Program-made: the position numbers and the translations under genes | Notes under the pieces: model-generated | What the model was told of the DNA's origin: nothing | Seen by the model: the letters and a program-made list of their open reading frames with translations, nothing else | Database searches by the model: none | Part shown: piece by piece, positions 1 to 11,400 of the stretch | How positions within the stretch are numbered: position 1 is the stretch's first letter | Layout: each line of letters opens with the position of its first letter | Assembly (NCBI GenBank): GCA_963675135.1 | Contig: CAVLYN010000111.1 | Coordinates: 1-64,000 of the forward strand | From: Galeopsis tetrahit | Lineage: Eukaryota; Streptophyta; Magnoliopsida; Lamiales; Lamiaceae | Direction of reading: 5' to 3' | Length of the DNA: 64,000 nt

Positions 1-174
1 GAGAGAATGAGTGAATCGATGAAATTGCACTTTCCACATTATAGTGGGATAAACTATAGAGTTTTTGAGAACTAACATATGTGATTTTCCGCAAAATGAA
101 GAAAACATAAAGTTTGCTTGGTCACCAAGCAATCCTACAAAACACTTCATTTTGGTATTTTCGAGGTTAAATGG
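1..174. repeat. Partial monomer at left edge, class F
   Basis: This is the last 174 bp of a monomer cut by the window edge. It carries GAGAGAATG, AAATTGCAC and GAGAACTAACATATG, which is the class F haplotype. It runs directly into the first complete monomer at 175. Confidence 0.9.
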
Positions 175-972
175 CACTATAAACGAGTTATAGAAAACAA
201 CAACCCTAGAACGAATGTGAATTGATCATGGTTAACTCTTTTGCAACTCGTGGAACTTTTCAAAAAGAGAGAATGAGTGAATCGATGAAATTGCACTTTC
301 CACATTATAGTGGGATAAACTATAGAGTTTTTGAGAACTAACGTATGTGATTTTCCGCAAAATGAAGAAAACATAGAGTTTGCTTGGTCACCAAGCAATC
401 CTACAAAACACTTCATTTTGGTATTTTCGAGGTTAAATGGCACTATAAACGAGTTATAGAAAACAACAACCCTAGAACGAATGTGAATTGATCATGGTTA
501 ACTCTTTTGCAACTCGTGGAACTTTTCAAAAAGAGAGAATGAGTGAATCGATGAAATTGCACTTTCCACATTATAGTGGGATAAACTATAGAGTTTTTGA
601 GAACTAACGTATGTGATTGGAAGCAAAATGAAGAAAACATAAAGTTTGCTTGGTCACCAAGCAATCCTACAAAACACTTCATTTTGGTATTTTCGAGGTT
701 AAATGGCACTATAAACGAGTTATAGAAAACAACAACCCTAGAAAGAATGTGAATTGGTCATGGATAACTCTTTTGCAACTCGTGAGACTTTTCAAAAAGA
801 GAAAATGAGTGAATCGATGAAAGTGTACTTTCCACATTATAGTGGGATAAACTATAGAGTTTTTGAACACTAACGAATGTGATTTCCCTCAAAATAAAAA
901 AAACGTAAAGTTTGCTTGGTCACCAAGCAATCCTACAAAACACTTCATTTTGGTATTTTCGAGGTTAAATGG

Positions 973-1238
973 CACTATAAACGAGTTATAGAAAACAACA
1001 ACCCTAGAAAGAATGTGAATTGGTCATGGATAACTCTTTTGCAACTCGTGAGACTTTTCAAAAAGAGAAAATGAGTGAATCGATGAAAGTGTACTTTCCA
1101 CATTATAGTGGGATAAACTATAGAGTTTTTGAACAATAACGAATGTGATTTTCCGCAAAATAAAGAAAATGTAAAGTTTGCTTGGTCACCAAGCAATCCT
1201 ACAAAACACTTCATTTTGGTATTTTCGAGGTTAAATGG
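973..1238. repeat. Type monomer, class C (266 bp)
   Basis: This is a lineage II unit with GAAAGAATG at 35-43, GGTCATGGATAACTC, GTGAGAC, AAAGTGTAC, GAACAATAACGAATG, TTTTCCGC and AAAGAAAATGTAAAG. Many copies (C-K, for example 2036-2301) have TTTTTGAGG instead of TTTTCGAGG near the end, a C-to-T change at a CpG. Four copies have GAATGAATG at position 38 (35181, 39696, 50860, 59895). Confidence 0.9.
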
Positions 1239-1504
1239 CACTATAAACGAGTTATAGAAAACAACAACCCTAGAACGAATGTGAATTGATCATGGTTAAC
1301 TCTTTTGCAACTCGTGGAACTTTTCAAAAAGAGAGAATGAGTGAATCGATGAAATTGCACTTTCCACATTATAGTGGGATAAACTATAGAGTTTTTGAGA
1401 ACTAACGTATGTGATTTTCCGCAAAATGAAGAAAACATAGAGTTTGCTTGGTCACCAAGCAATCCTACAAAACACTTCATTTTGGTATTTTCGAGGTTAA
1501 ATGG
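1239..1504. repeat. Reference monomer, class A (266 bp)
   Basis: I use this copy for monomer numbering, 1 to 266. Class A has TGATCATGG at 49-57, GTGGAAC, GAGAGAATG, AAATTGCAC, GAGAACTAACGTATG, TTTTCCGC and ACATAGAG. It contains 7 CpG dinucleotides, against about 7.9 expected from its base composition. It has three short inverted repeats: CTATAA/TTATAG at 3-8 and 14-19, TATAGT/ACTATA at 132-137 and 145-150, and the 9-bp-arm dyad at 206-224. A sub-variant (A-Y, for example 4693-4958) has TTATATGG instead of TTAAATGG at the monomer end. Confidence 0.93.
1444..1462. other. 19-bp dyad TTGCTTGGTCACCAAGCAA in the conserved core (type example)
   Basis: The 9-base left arm TTGCTTGGT is the exact reverse complement of the right arm ACCAAGCAA, with one central C. 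As a single-stranded hairpin it could form a 7-bp stem around a GTCAC loop. It occurs at positions 206-224 of nearly every monomer, so over 200 times in the window. One copy at 47077 has a single arm change (G to T), and the 18 class G units have two. A function such as a dimeric protein-binding site or a cruciform is inference only. Confidence 0.9.
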
Positions 1505-1770
1505 CACTATAAACGAGTTATAGAAAACAACAACCCTAGAACGAATGTGAATTGATCATGGTTAACTCTTTTGCAACTCGTGGAACTTTTCAAAAAGAGA
1601 GAATGAGTGAATCGATGAAATTGCACTTTCCACATTATAGTGGGATAAACTATAGAGTTTTTGAGAACTAACGTATGTGATTGGAAGCAAAATGAAGAAA
1701 ACATAAAGTTTGCTTGGTCACCAAGCAATCCTACAAAACACTTCATTTTGGTATTTTCGAGGTTAAATGG
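1505..1770. repeat. Type monomer, class B (266 bp)
   Basis: This class is like A over most of its length, but positions 179-182 read GGAA instead of TTCC, giving GATTGGAAGC. The four changed bases are the exact reverse complement of the original four. It also has ACATAAAG rather than ACATAGAG. I find 28 copies. It usually follows class A and precedes D or C. Confidence 0.92.
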
Positions 1771-2035
1771 CACTATAAACGAGTTATAGAAAACAACAAC
1801 CCTAGAAAGAATGTGAATTGGTCATGGATAACTCTTTTGCAACTCGTGAGACTTTTCAAAAAGAGAAAATGAGTGAATCGATGAAAGTGTACTTTCCACA
1901 TTATAGTGGGATAAACTATAGAGTTTTTGAACACTAACGAATGTGATTTCCCGCAAAATAAAAAAACGTAAAGTTTGCTTGGTCACCAAGCAATCCTACA
2001 AAACACTTCATTTTGGTATTTTCGAGGTTAAATGG
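1771..2035. repeat. Type monomer, class D (265 bp, A7 tract)
   Basis: This is a lineage II unit with GAACACTAACGAATG, GATTTCCCGC and AAAATAAAAAAACG. Its A-run is one base shorter than in the A8 form, which makes the monomer 265 bp. The 5' part is either GGTCATGGATAACTC or TTTGTAACGG. A sub-variant has GATTTCCCTC (for example 3897-4161). The copy at 707-972 has the CTC form with an A8 run and is 266 bp, so this run varies by slippage or by sequencing error. Confidence 0.9.
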
Positions 2036-2301
2036 CACTATAAACGAGTTATAGAAAACAACAACCCTAGAAAGAATGTGAATTGGTCATGGATAACTCT
2101 TTTGCAACTCGTGAGACTTTTCAAAAAGAGAAAATGAGTGAATCGATGAAAGTGTACTTTCCACATTATAGTGGGATAAACTATAGAGTTTTTGAACAAT
2201 AACGAATGTGATTTTCCGCAAAATAAAGAAAATGTAAAGTTTGCTTGGTCACCAAGCAATCCTACAAAACACTTCATTTTGGTATTTTTGAGGTTAAATG
2301 G

Positions 2302-3098
2302 CACTATAAACGAGTTATAGAAAACAACAACCCTAGAACGAATGTGAATTGATCATGGTTAACTCTTTTGCAACTCGTGGAACTTTTCAAAAAGAGAGAA
2401 TGAGTGAATCGATGAAATTGCACTTTCCACATTATAGTGGGATAAACTATAGAGTTTTTGAGAACTAACGTATGTGATTGGAAGCAAAATGAAGAAAACA
2501 TAAAGTTTGCTTGGTCACCAAGCAATCCTACAAAACACTTCATTTTGGTATTTTCGAGGTTAAATGGCACTATAAACGAGTTATAGAAAACAACAACCCT
2601 AGAAAGAATGTGAATTGGTCATGGATAACTCTTTTGCAACTCGTGAGACTTTTCAAAAAGAGAAAATGAGTGAATCGATGAAAGTGTACTTTCCACATTA
2701 TAGTGGGATAAACTATAGAGTTTTTGAACAATAACGAATGTGATTTTCCGCAAAATAAAGAAAATGTAAAGTTTGCTTGGTCACCAAGCAATCCTACAAA
2801 ACACTTCATTTTGGTATTTTTGAGGTTAAATGGCACTATAAACGAGTTATAGAAAACAACAACCCTAGAACGAATGTGAATTTGTAACGGTTAACTCTTT
2901 TGCAACTCGTGAGACTTTTCAAAAAGAGAAAATGAGTGAATCGATGAAAGTGTACTTTCCACATTATAGTGGGATAAACTATAGAGTTTTTGAACACTAA
3001 CGAATGTGATTTCCCGCAAAATAAAAAAACGTAAAGTTTGCTTGGTCACCAAGCAATCCTACAAAACACTTCATTTTGGTATTTTCGAGGTTAAATGG
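2302..3098. repeat. Three-monomer linker B-C-D
   Basis: These are units at 2302 (B), 2568 (C-K) and 2834 (D with TTTGTAACGG front, 265 bp). The order matches positions 18-20 of the following 20-mer (7618-8414), so this is probably the end of a truncated upstream copy of that HOR. Confidence 0.8.
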
Positions 3099-3364
3099 CA
3101 CTATAAACGAGTTATAGAAAACAACAACCCTAGAAAGAATGTGAATTGGTCATGGTTAACAATTTTGCAACTCGTGAGACTTTTCAAAAAGAGAAAATGA
3201 GTGAATCGATGAAAGTGTACTTTCCACATTTTAGTGGGATAAACTATAGAGTTTTTGAACACTAACGAATGTGATTTTCCGCAAAATAAAGAAAATGTAA
3301 AGTTTGCTTGGTCACCAAGCAATCCTACAAAACACTTCATTTTGGTATTTTCGAGGTTAAATGG
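3099..3364. repeat. Type monomer, class E (266 bp)
   Basis: This is a lineage II unit defined by CATGGTTAACAATTTTGC and by CATTTTAGTGGG in place of CATTATAGTGGG. The latter change breaks one pair of the TATAGT/ACTATA inverted repeat. It has GAACACTAACGAATG and the TTTTCCGC, AAAGAAAATG tail shared with class C. It opens each copy of the 20-mer. Confidence 0.9.
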
Positions 3365-5224
3365 CACTATAAACGAGTTATAGAAAACAACAACCCTAGA
3401 ACGAATGTGAATTGATCATGGTTAACTCTTTTGCAACTCGTGGAACTTTTCAAAAAGAGAGAATGAGTGAATCGATGAAATTGCACTTTCCACATTATAG
3501 TGGGATAAACTATAGAGTTTTTGAGAACTAACGTATGTGATTTTCCGCAAAATGTAGAAAACATAGAGTTTGCTTGGTCACCAAGCAATCCTACAAAACA
3601 CTTCATTTTGGTATTTTCGAGGTTAAATGGCACTATAAACGAGTTATAGAAAACAACAACCCTAGAACGAATGTGAATTGATCATGGTTAACTCTTTTGC
3701 AACTCGTGGAACTTTTCAAAAAGAGAGAATGAGTGAATCGATGAAATTGCACTTTCCACATTATAGTGGGATAAACTATAGAGTTTTTGAGAACTAACGT
3801 ATGTGATTGGAAGCAAAATGAAGAAAACATAAAGTTTGCTTGGTCACCAAGCAATCCTACAAAACACTTCATTTTGGTATTTTCGAGGTTAAATGGCACT
3901 ATAAACGAGTTATAGAAAACAACAACCCTAGAAAGAATGTGAATTGGTCATGGATAACTCTTTTGCAACTCGTGAGACTTTTCAAAAAGAGAAAATGAGT
4001 GAATCGATGAAAGTGTACTTTCCACATTATAGTGGGATAAACTATAGAGTTTTTGAACACTAACGAATGTGATTTCCCTCAAAATAAAAAAACGTAAAGT
4101 TTGCTTGGTCACCAAGCAATCCTACAAAACACTTCATTTTGGTATTTTCGAGGTTAAATGGCACTATAAACGAGTTATAGAAAACAACAACCCTAGAAAG
4201 AATGTGAATTGGTCATGGATAACTCTTTTGCAACTCGTGAGACTTTTCAAAAAGAGAAAATGAGTGAATCGATGAAAGTGTACTTTCCACATTATAGTGG
4301 GATAAACTATAGAGTTTTTGAACAATAACGAATGTGATTTTCCGCAAAATAAAGAAAATGTAAAGTTTGCTTGGTCACCAAGCAATCCTACAAAACACTT
4401 CATTTTGGTATTTTTGAGGTTAAATGGCACTATAAACGAGTTATAGAAAACAACAACCCTAGAACGAATGTGAATTTGTAACGGTTAACTCTTTTGCAAC
4501 TCGTGAGACTTTTCAAAAAGAGAAAATGAGTGAATCGATGAAAGTGTACTTTCCACATTATAGTGGGATAAACTATAGAGTTTTTGAACACTAACGAATG
4601 TGATTTCCCGCAAAATAAAAAAACGTAAAGTTTGCTTGGTCACCAAGCAATCCTACAAAACACTTCATTTTGGTATTTTCGAGGTTAAATGGCACTATAA
4701 ACGAGTTATAGAAAACAACAACCCTAGAACGAATGTGAATTGATCATGGTTAAGTCTTTTGCAACTCGTGGAACTTTTCAAAAAGAGAGAATGAGTGAAT
4801 CGATGAAATTGCACTTTCCACATTATAGTGGGATAAACTATAGAGTTTTTGAGAACTAACGTATGTGATTTTCCGCAAAATGAAGAAAACATAGAGTTTG
4901 CTTGGTCACCAAGCAATCCTACAAAACACTTCATTTTGGTATTTTCGAGGTTATATGGCACTATAAACGAGTTATAGAAAACAACAACCCTAGAAAGAAT
5001 GTGAATTGGTCATGGATAACTCTTTTGCAACTCGTGAGACTTTTCAAAAAGAGAAAATGAGTGAATCGATGAAAGTGTACTTTCCACATTATAGTGGGAT
5101 AAACTATAGAGTTTTTGAACAATAACGAATGTGATTTTCCGCAAAATAAAGAAAATGTAAAGTTTGCTTGGTCACCAAGCAATCCTACAAAACACTTCAT
5201 TTTGGTATTTTTGAGGTTAAATGG

Positions 5225-5490
5225 CACTATAAACGAGTTATAGAAAACAACAACCCTAGAACGAATGTGAATTTGTAACGGTTAACTCTTTTGCAACTCG
5301 TGAGACTTTTCAAAAAGAGAAAATGAGTGAATCGATGAAAGTGTACTTTCCACATTATAGTGGGATAAACTATAGAGTTTTTGAACAATAACGAATGTGA
5401 TTTTCCGCAAAATAAAGAAAATGTAAAGTTTGCTTGGTCACCAAGCAATCCTACAAAACACTTCATTTTGGTATTTTCGAGGTTAAATGG
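5225..5490. repeat. Type monomer, class H (266 bp)
   Basis: This is a lineage II unit with GAACGAATGTGAATTTG followed by TAACGGTTAACTC at its 5' side, joined to a class C tail (GAACAATAACG, AAAGAAAATG). It looks like a D-front, C-back recombinant that became a stable member of the HOR. A TAATGG version of the front (C-to-T at a CpG) occurs in the units at 32164, 33494, 44479, 48466 and 49796. Confidence 0.85.
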
Positions 5491-6819
5491 CACTATAAAC
5501 GAGTTATAGAAAACAACAACCCTAGAAAGAATGTGAATTGGTCATGGATAACTCTTTTGCAACTCGTGAGACTTTTCAAAAAGAGAAAATGAGTGAATCG
5601 ATGAAAGTGTACTTTCCACATTATAGTGGGATAAACTATAGAGTTTTTGAACAATAACGAATGTGATTTTCCGCAAAATAAAGAAAATGTAAAGTTTGCT
5701 TGGTCACCAAGCAATCCTACAAAACACTTCATTTTGGTATTTTCGAGGTTAAATGGCACTATAAACGAGTTATAGAAAACAACAACCCTAGAACGAATGT
5801 GAATTTGTAACGGTTAACTCTTTTGCAACTCGTGAGACTTTTCAAAAAGAGAAAATGAGTGAATCGATGAAAGTGTACTTTCCACATTATAGTGGGATAA
5901 ACTATAGAGTTTTTGAACACTAACGAATGTGATTTCCCGCAAAATAAAAAAACGTAAAGTTTGCTTGGTCACCAAGCAATCCTACAAAACACTTCATTTT
6001 GGTATTTTCGAGGTTAAATGGCACTATAAACGAGTTATAGAAAACAACAACCCTAGAAAGAATGTGAATTGGTCATGGTTAACAATTTTGCAACTCGTGA
6101 GACTTTTCAAAAAGAGAAAATGAGTGAATCGATGAAAGTGTACTTTCCACATTTTAGTGGGATAAACTATAGAGTTTTTGAACACTAACGAATGTGATTT
6201 TTCGCAAAATAAAAAAAACGTAAAGTTTGCTTAATCACCAAGCAATCCTACAAAACACTTCATTTTGGTATTTTCGAGATTAAATGGCACTATAAACGAG
6301 TTATAGAAAACAACAACCCTAGAACGAATGTGAATTGATCATGGTTAACTCTTTTGCAACTCGTGGAACTTTTCAAAAAGAGAGAATGAGTGAATCGATG
6401 AAATTGCACTTTCCACATTATAGTGGGATAAACTATAGAGTTTTTGAGAACTAACGTATGTGATTTTCCGCAAAATGAAGAAAACATAAAGTTTGCTTGG
6501 TCACCAAGCAATCCTACAAAACACTTCATTTTGGTATTTTCGAGGTTAAATGGCACTATAAACGAGTTATAGAAAACAACAACCCTAGAAAGAATGTGAA
6601 TTGGTCATGGTTAACAATTTTGCAACTCGTGAGACTTTTCAAAAAGAGAAAATGAGTGAATCGATGAAAGTGTACTTTCCACATTTTAGTGGGATAAACT
6701 ATAGAGTTTTTGAACACTAACGAATGTGATTTTCCGCAAAATAAAGAAAATGTAAAGTTTGCTTGGTCACCAAGCAATCCTACAAAACACTTCATTTTGG
6801 TATTTTCGAGGTTAAATGG

Positions 6820-7085
6820 CACTATAAACGAGTTATAGAAAACAACAACCCTAGAAAGAATGTGAATTGGTCATGGTTAACAATTTTGCAACTCGTGAGA
6901 CTTTTCAAAAAGAGAAAATGAGTGAATCGATGAAAGTGTACTTTCCACATTATAGTAGGATAAACTATAGAGTTTTTGAACACTAACGAATGTGATTTTC
7001 CACAAAATAAAAAAAACGTAAAATTTGCTTAATCACCAAGCAATCCTACAAAACACTTCATTTTGGTATTTTCGAGATTAAATGG
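6820..7085. repeat. Type monomer, class G (266 bp), dyad disrupted
   Basis: This is a lineage II unit with GGTTAACAATTTTGC, TTTTCCACAAAAT, an A8 run, AAAATTTGC, TTAATCACC and CGAGATTAAATGG. The change of TTGG to TTAA places two mismatches in the 19-bp dyad. I find 18 units with the TTAATCACC and CGAGATT pair, always together: units starting 6022, 6820, 11338, 12136, 16654, 17452, 20109, 20907, 28880, 32164, 36243, 40758, 44479, 44745, 51657, 53518, 56707 and 60692. Some are hybrids in their 5' half. The form at 6022, 11338, 16654 and 20109 has TTTTTCGC and TAAAGTTTGC instead of TTTTCCAC and AAAATTTGC. Confidence 0.9.
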
Positions 7086-7351
7086 CACTATAAACGAGTT
7101 ATAGAAAACAACAACCCTAGAACGAATGTGAATTGATCATGGTTAACTCTTTTGCAACTCGTGGAACTTTTCAAAAAGAGAGAATGAGTGAATCGATGAA
7201 ATTGCACTTTCCACATTATAGTGGGATAAACTATAGAGTTTTTGAGAACTAACATATGTGATTTTCCGCAAAATGAAGAAAACATAAAGTTTGCTTGGTC
7301 ACCAAGCAATCCTACAAAACACTTCATTTTGGTATTTTCGAGGTTAAATGG
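7086..7351. repeat. Type monomer, class F (266 bp)
   Basis: This is a lineage I unit like A but with GAGAACTAACATATG, a G-to-A change at a CpG that creates CATATG, and with ACATAAAG. It normally follows a class G monomer. Chimeric E/F units, with an E front half and an F back half, occur at 31100, 31898, 33228, 43415, 44213, 47402, 48200, 49530, 55644, 58833 and 62818. Confidence 0.9.
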
Positions 7352-8414
7352 CACTATAAACGAGTTATAGAAAACAACAACCCTAGAACGAATGTGAATT
7401 GATCATGGTTAACTCTTTTGCAACTCGTGGAACTTTTCAAAAAGAGAGAATGAGTGAATCGATGAAATTGCACTTTCCACATTATAGTGGGATAAACTAT
7501 AGAGTTTTTGAGAACTAACGTATGTGATTTTCCGCAAAATGAAGAAAACATAGAGTTTGCTTGGTCACCAAGCAATCCTACAAAACACTTCATTTTGGTA
7601 TTTTTGAGGTTAAATGGCACTATAAACGAGTTATAGAAAACAACAACCCTAGAACGAATGTGAATTGATCATGGTTAACTCTTTTGCAACTCGTGGAACT
7701 TTTCAAAAAGAGAGAATGAGTGAATCGATGAAATTGCACTTTCCACATTATAGTGGGATAAACTATAGAGTTTTTGAGAACTAACGTATGTGATTGGAAG
7801 CAAAATGAAGAAAACATAAAGTTTGCTTGGTCACCAAGCAATCCTACAAAACACTTCATTTTGGTATTTTCGAGGTTAAATGGCACTATAAACGAGTTAT
7901 AGAAAACAACAACCCTAGAAAGAATGTGAATTGGTCATGGATAACTCTTTTGCAACTCGTGAGACTTTTCAAAAAGAGAAAATGAGTGAATCGATGAAAG
8001 TGTACTTTCCACATTATAGTGGGATAAACTATAGAGTTTTTGAACAATAACGAATGTGATTTTCCGCAAAATAAAGAAAATGTAAAGTTTGCTTGGTCAC
8101 CAAGCAATCCTACAAAACACTTCATTTTGGTATTTTTGAGGTTAAATGGCACTATAAACGAGTTATAGAAAACAACAACCCTAGAACGAATGTGAATTTG
8201 TAACGGTTAACTCTTTTGCAACTCGTGAGACTTTTCAAAAAGAGAAAATGAGTGAATCGATGAAAGTGTACTTTCCACATTATAGTGGGATAAACTATAG
8301 AGTTTTTGAACACTAACGAATGTGATTTCCCGCAAAATAAAAAAACGTAAAGTTTGCTTGGTCACCAAGCAATCCTACAAAACACTTCATTTTGGTATTT
8401 TCGAGGTTAAATGG

Positions 8415-11400
8415 CACTATAAACGAGTTATAGAAAACAACAACCCTAGAAAGAATGTGAATTGGTCATGGTTAACAATTTTGCAACTCGTGAGACTTTT
8501 CAAAAAGAGAAAATGAGTGAATCGATGAAAGTGTACTTTCCACATTTTAGTGGGATAAACTATAGAGTTTTTGAACACTAACGAATGTGATTTTCCGCAA
8601 AATAAAGAAAATGTAAAGTTTGCTTGGTCACCAAGCAATCCTACAAAACACTTCATTTTGGTATTTTCGAGGTTAAATGGCACTATAAACGAGTTATAGA
8701 AAACAACAACCCTAGAACGAATGTGAATTGATCATGGTTAACTCTTTTGCAACTCGTGGAACTTTTCAAAAAGAGAGAATGAGTGAATCGATGAAATTGC
8801 ACTTTCCACATTATAGTGGGATAAACTATAGAGTTTTTGAGAACTAACGTATGTGATTTTCCGCAAAATGTAGAAAACATAGAGTTTGCTTGGTCACCAA
8901 GCAATCCTACAAAACACTTCATTTTGGTATTTTCGAGGTTAAATGGCACTATAAACGAGTTATAGAAAACAACAACCCTAGAACGAATGTGAATTGATCA
9001 TGGTTAACTCTTTTGCAACTCGTGGAACTTTTCAAAAAGAGAGAATGAGTGAATCGATGAAATTGCACTTTCCACATTATAGTGGGATAAACTATAGAGT
9101 TTTTGAGAACTAACGTATGTGATTGGAAGCAAAATGAAGAAAACATAAAGTTTGCTTGGTCACCAAGCAATCCTACAAAACACTTCATTTTGGTATTTTC
9201 GAGGTTAAATGGCACTATAAACGAGTTATAGAAAACAACAACCCTAGAAAGAATGTGAATTGGTCATGGATAACTCTTTTGCAACTCGTGAGACTTTTCA
9301 AAAAGAGAAAATGAGTGAATCGATGAAAGTGTACTTTCCACATTATAGTGGGATAAACTATAGAGTTTTTGAACACTAACGAATGTGATTTCCCTCAAAA
9401 TAAAAAAACGTAAAGTTTGCTTGGTCACCAAGCAATCCTACAAAACACTTCATTTTGGTATTTTCGAGGTTAAATGGCACTATAAACGAGTTATAGAAAA
9501 CAACAACCCTAGAAAGAATGTGAATTGGTCATGGATAACTCTTTTGCAACTCGTGAGACTTTTCAAAAAGAGAAAATGAGTGAATCGATGAAAGTGTACT
9601 TTCCACATTATAGTGGGATAAACTATAGAGTTTTTGAACAATAACGAATGTGATTTTCCGCAAAATAAAGAAAATGTAAAGTTTGCTTGGTCACCAAGCA
9701 ATCCTACAAAACACTTCATTTTGGTATTTTTGAGGTTAAATGGCACTATAAACGAGTTATAGAAAACAACAACCCTAGAACGAATGTGAATTTGTAACGG
9801 TTAACTCTTTTGCAACTCGTGAGACTTTTCAAAAAGAGAAAATGAGTGAATCGATGAAAGTGTACTTTCCACATTATAGTGGGATAAACTATAGAGTTTT
9901 TGAACACTAACGAATGTGATTTCCCGCAAAATAAAAAAACGTAAAGTTTGCTTGGTCACCAAGCAATCCTACAAAACACTTCATTTTGGTATTTTCGAGG
10001 TTAAATGGCACTATAAACGAGTTATAGAAAACAACAACCCTAGAACGAATGTGAATTGATCATGGTTAAGTCTTTTGCAACTCGTGGAACTTTTCAAAAA
10101 GAGAGAATGAGTGAATCGATGAAATTGCACTTTCCACATTATAGTGGGATAAACTATAGAGTTTTTGAGAACTAACGTATGTGATTTTCCGCAAAATGAA
10201 GAAAACATAGAGTTTGCTTGGTCACCAAGCAATCCTACAAAACACTTCATTTTGGTATTTTCGAGGTTATATGGCACTATAAACGAGTTATAGAAAACAA
10301 CAACCCTAGAAAGAATGTGAATTGGTCATGGATAACTCTTTTGCAACTCGTGAGACTTTTCAAAAAGAGAAAATGAGTGAATCGATGAAAGTGTACTTTC
10401 CACATTATAGTGGGATAAACTATAGAGTTTTTGAACAATAACGAATGTGATTTTCCGCAAAATAAAGAAAATGTAAAGTTTGCTTGGTCACCAAGCAATC
10501 CTACAAAACACTTCATTTTGGTATTTTTGAGGTTAAATGGCACTATAAACGAGTTATAGAAAACAACAACCCTAGAACGAATGTGAATTTGTAACGGTTA
10601 ACTCTTTTGCAACTCGTGAGACTTTTCAAAAAGAGAAAATGAGTGAATCGATGAAAGTGTACTTTCCACATTATAGTGGGATAAACTATAGAGTTTTTGA
10701 ACAATAACGAATGTGATTTTCCGCAAAATAAAGAAAATGTAAAGTTTGCTTGGTCACCAAGCAATCCTACAAAACACTTCATTTTGGTATTTTCGAGGTT
10801 AAATGGCACTATAAACGAGTTATAGAAAACAACAACCCTAGAAAGAATGTGAATTGGTCATGGATAACTCTTTTGCAACTCGTGAGACTTTTCAAAAAGA
10901 GAAAATGAGTGAATCGATGAAAGTGTACTTTCCACATTATAGTGGGATAAACTATAGAGTTTTTGAACAATAACGAATATGATTTTCCGCAAAATAAAGA
11001 AAATGTAAAGTTTGCTTGGTCACCAAGCAATCCTACAAAACACTTCATTTTGGTATTTTCGAGGTTAAATGGCACTATAAACGAGTTATAGAAAACAACA
11101 ACCCTAGAACGAATGTGAATTTGTAACGGTTAACTCTTTTGCAACTCGTGAGACTTTTCAAAAAGAGAAAATGAGTGAATCGATGAAAGTGTACTTTCCA
11201 CATTATAGTGGGATAAACTATAGAGTTTTTGAACACTAACGAATGTGATTTCCCGCAAAATAAAAAAACGTAAAGTTTGCTTGGTCACCAAGCAATCCTA
11301 CAAAACACTTCATTTTGGTATTTTCGAGGTTAAATGGCACTATAAACGAGTTATAGAAAACAACAACCCTAGAAAGAATGTGAATTGGTCATGGTTAACA

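Larger units (their letters stand above)
175..2301. repeat. 4-mer higher-order repeat A-B-D-C, two copies
   Basis: 175-1238 (1064 bp) and 1239-2301 (1063 bp) have the same class order A, B, D, C. The one-base length difference is the A-run in the D monomer (A8 in the first, A7 in the second). The copies also differ in the D tail (CCCTC against CCCGC) and in the end of the last C (TTTTCGAGG against TTTTTGAGG), so they are related but not identical. Confidence 0.85.
3099..8414. repeat. 20-mer HOR copy 1 (5316 bp)
   Basis: It has twenty monomers in the order E, A, B, D, C, D, A-Y, C-K, H, C, D, G, F, E, G, F, A-K, B, C-K, D. Sixteen are 266 bp and four (positions 4, 6, 11, 20) are 265 bp, which gives exactly 5316. 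Position 2 carries a private TGTAGAAAAC in place of TGAAGAAAAC. The next copy begins immediately at 8415 with the same class order and spacing. Confidence 0.95.

Noticed and set aside
707..972. A8 against A7 run in the first D-CCCTC monomer as a meaningful variant
   Set aside because: A one-base change in a homopolymer is as likely to be a sequencing or assembly error as a real difference.
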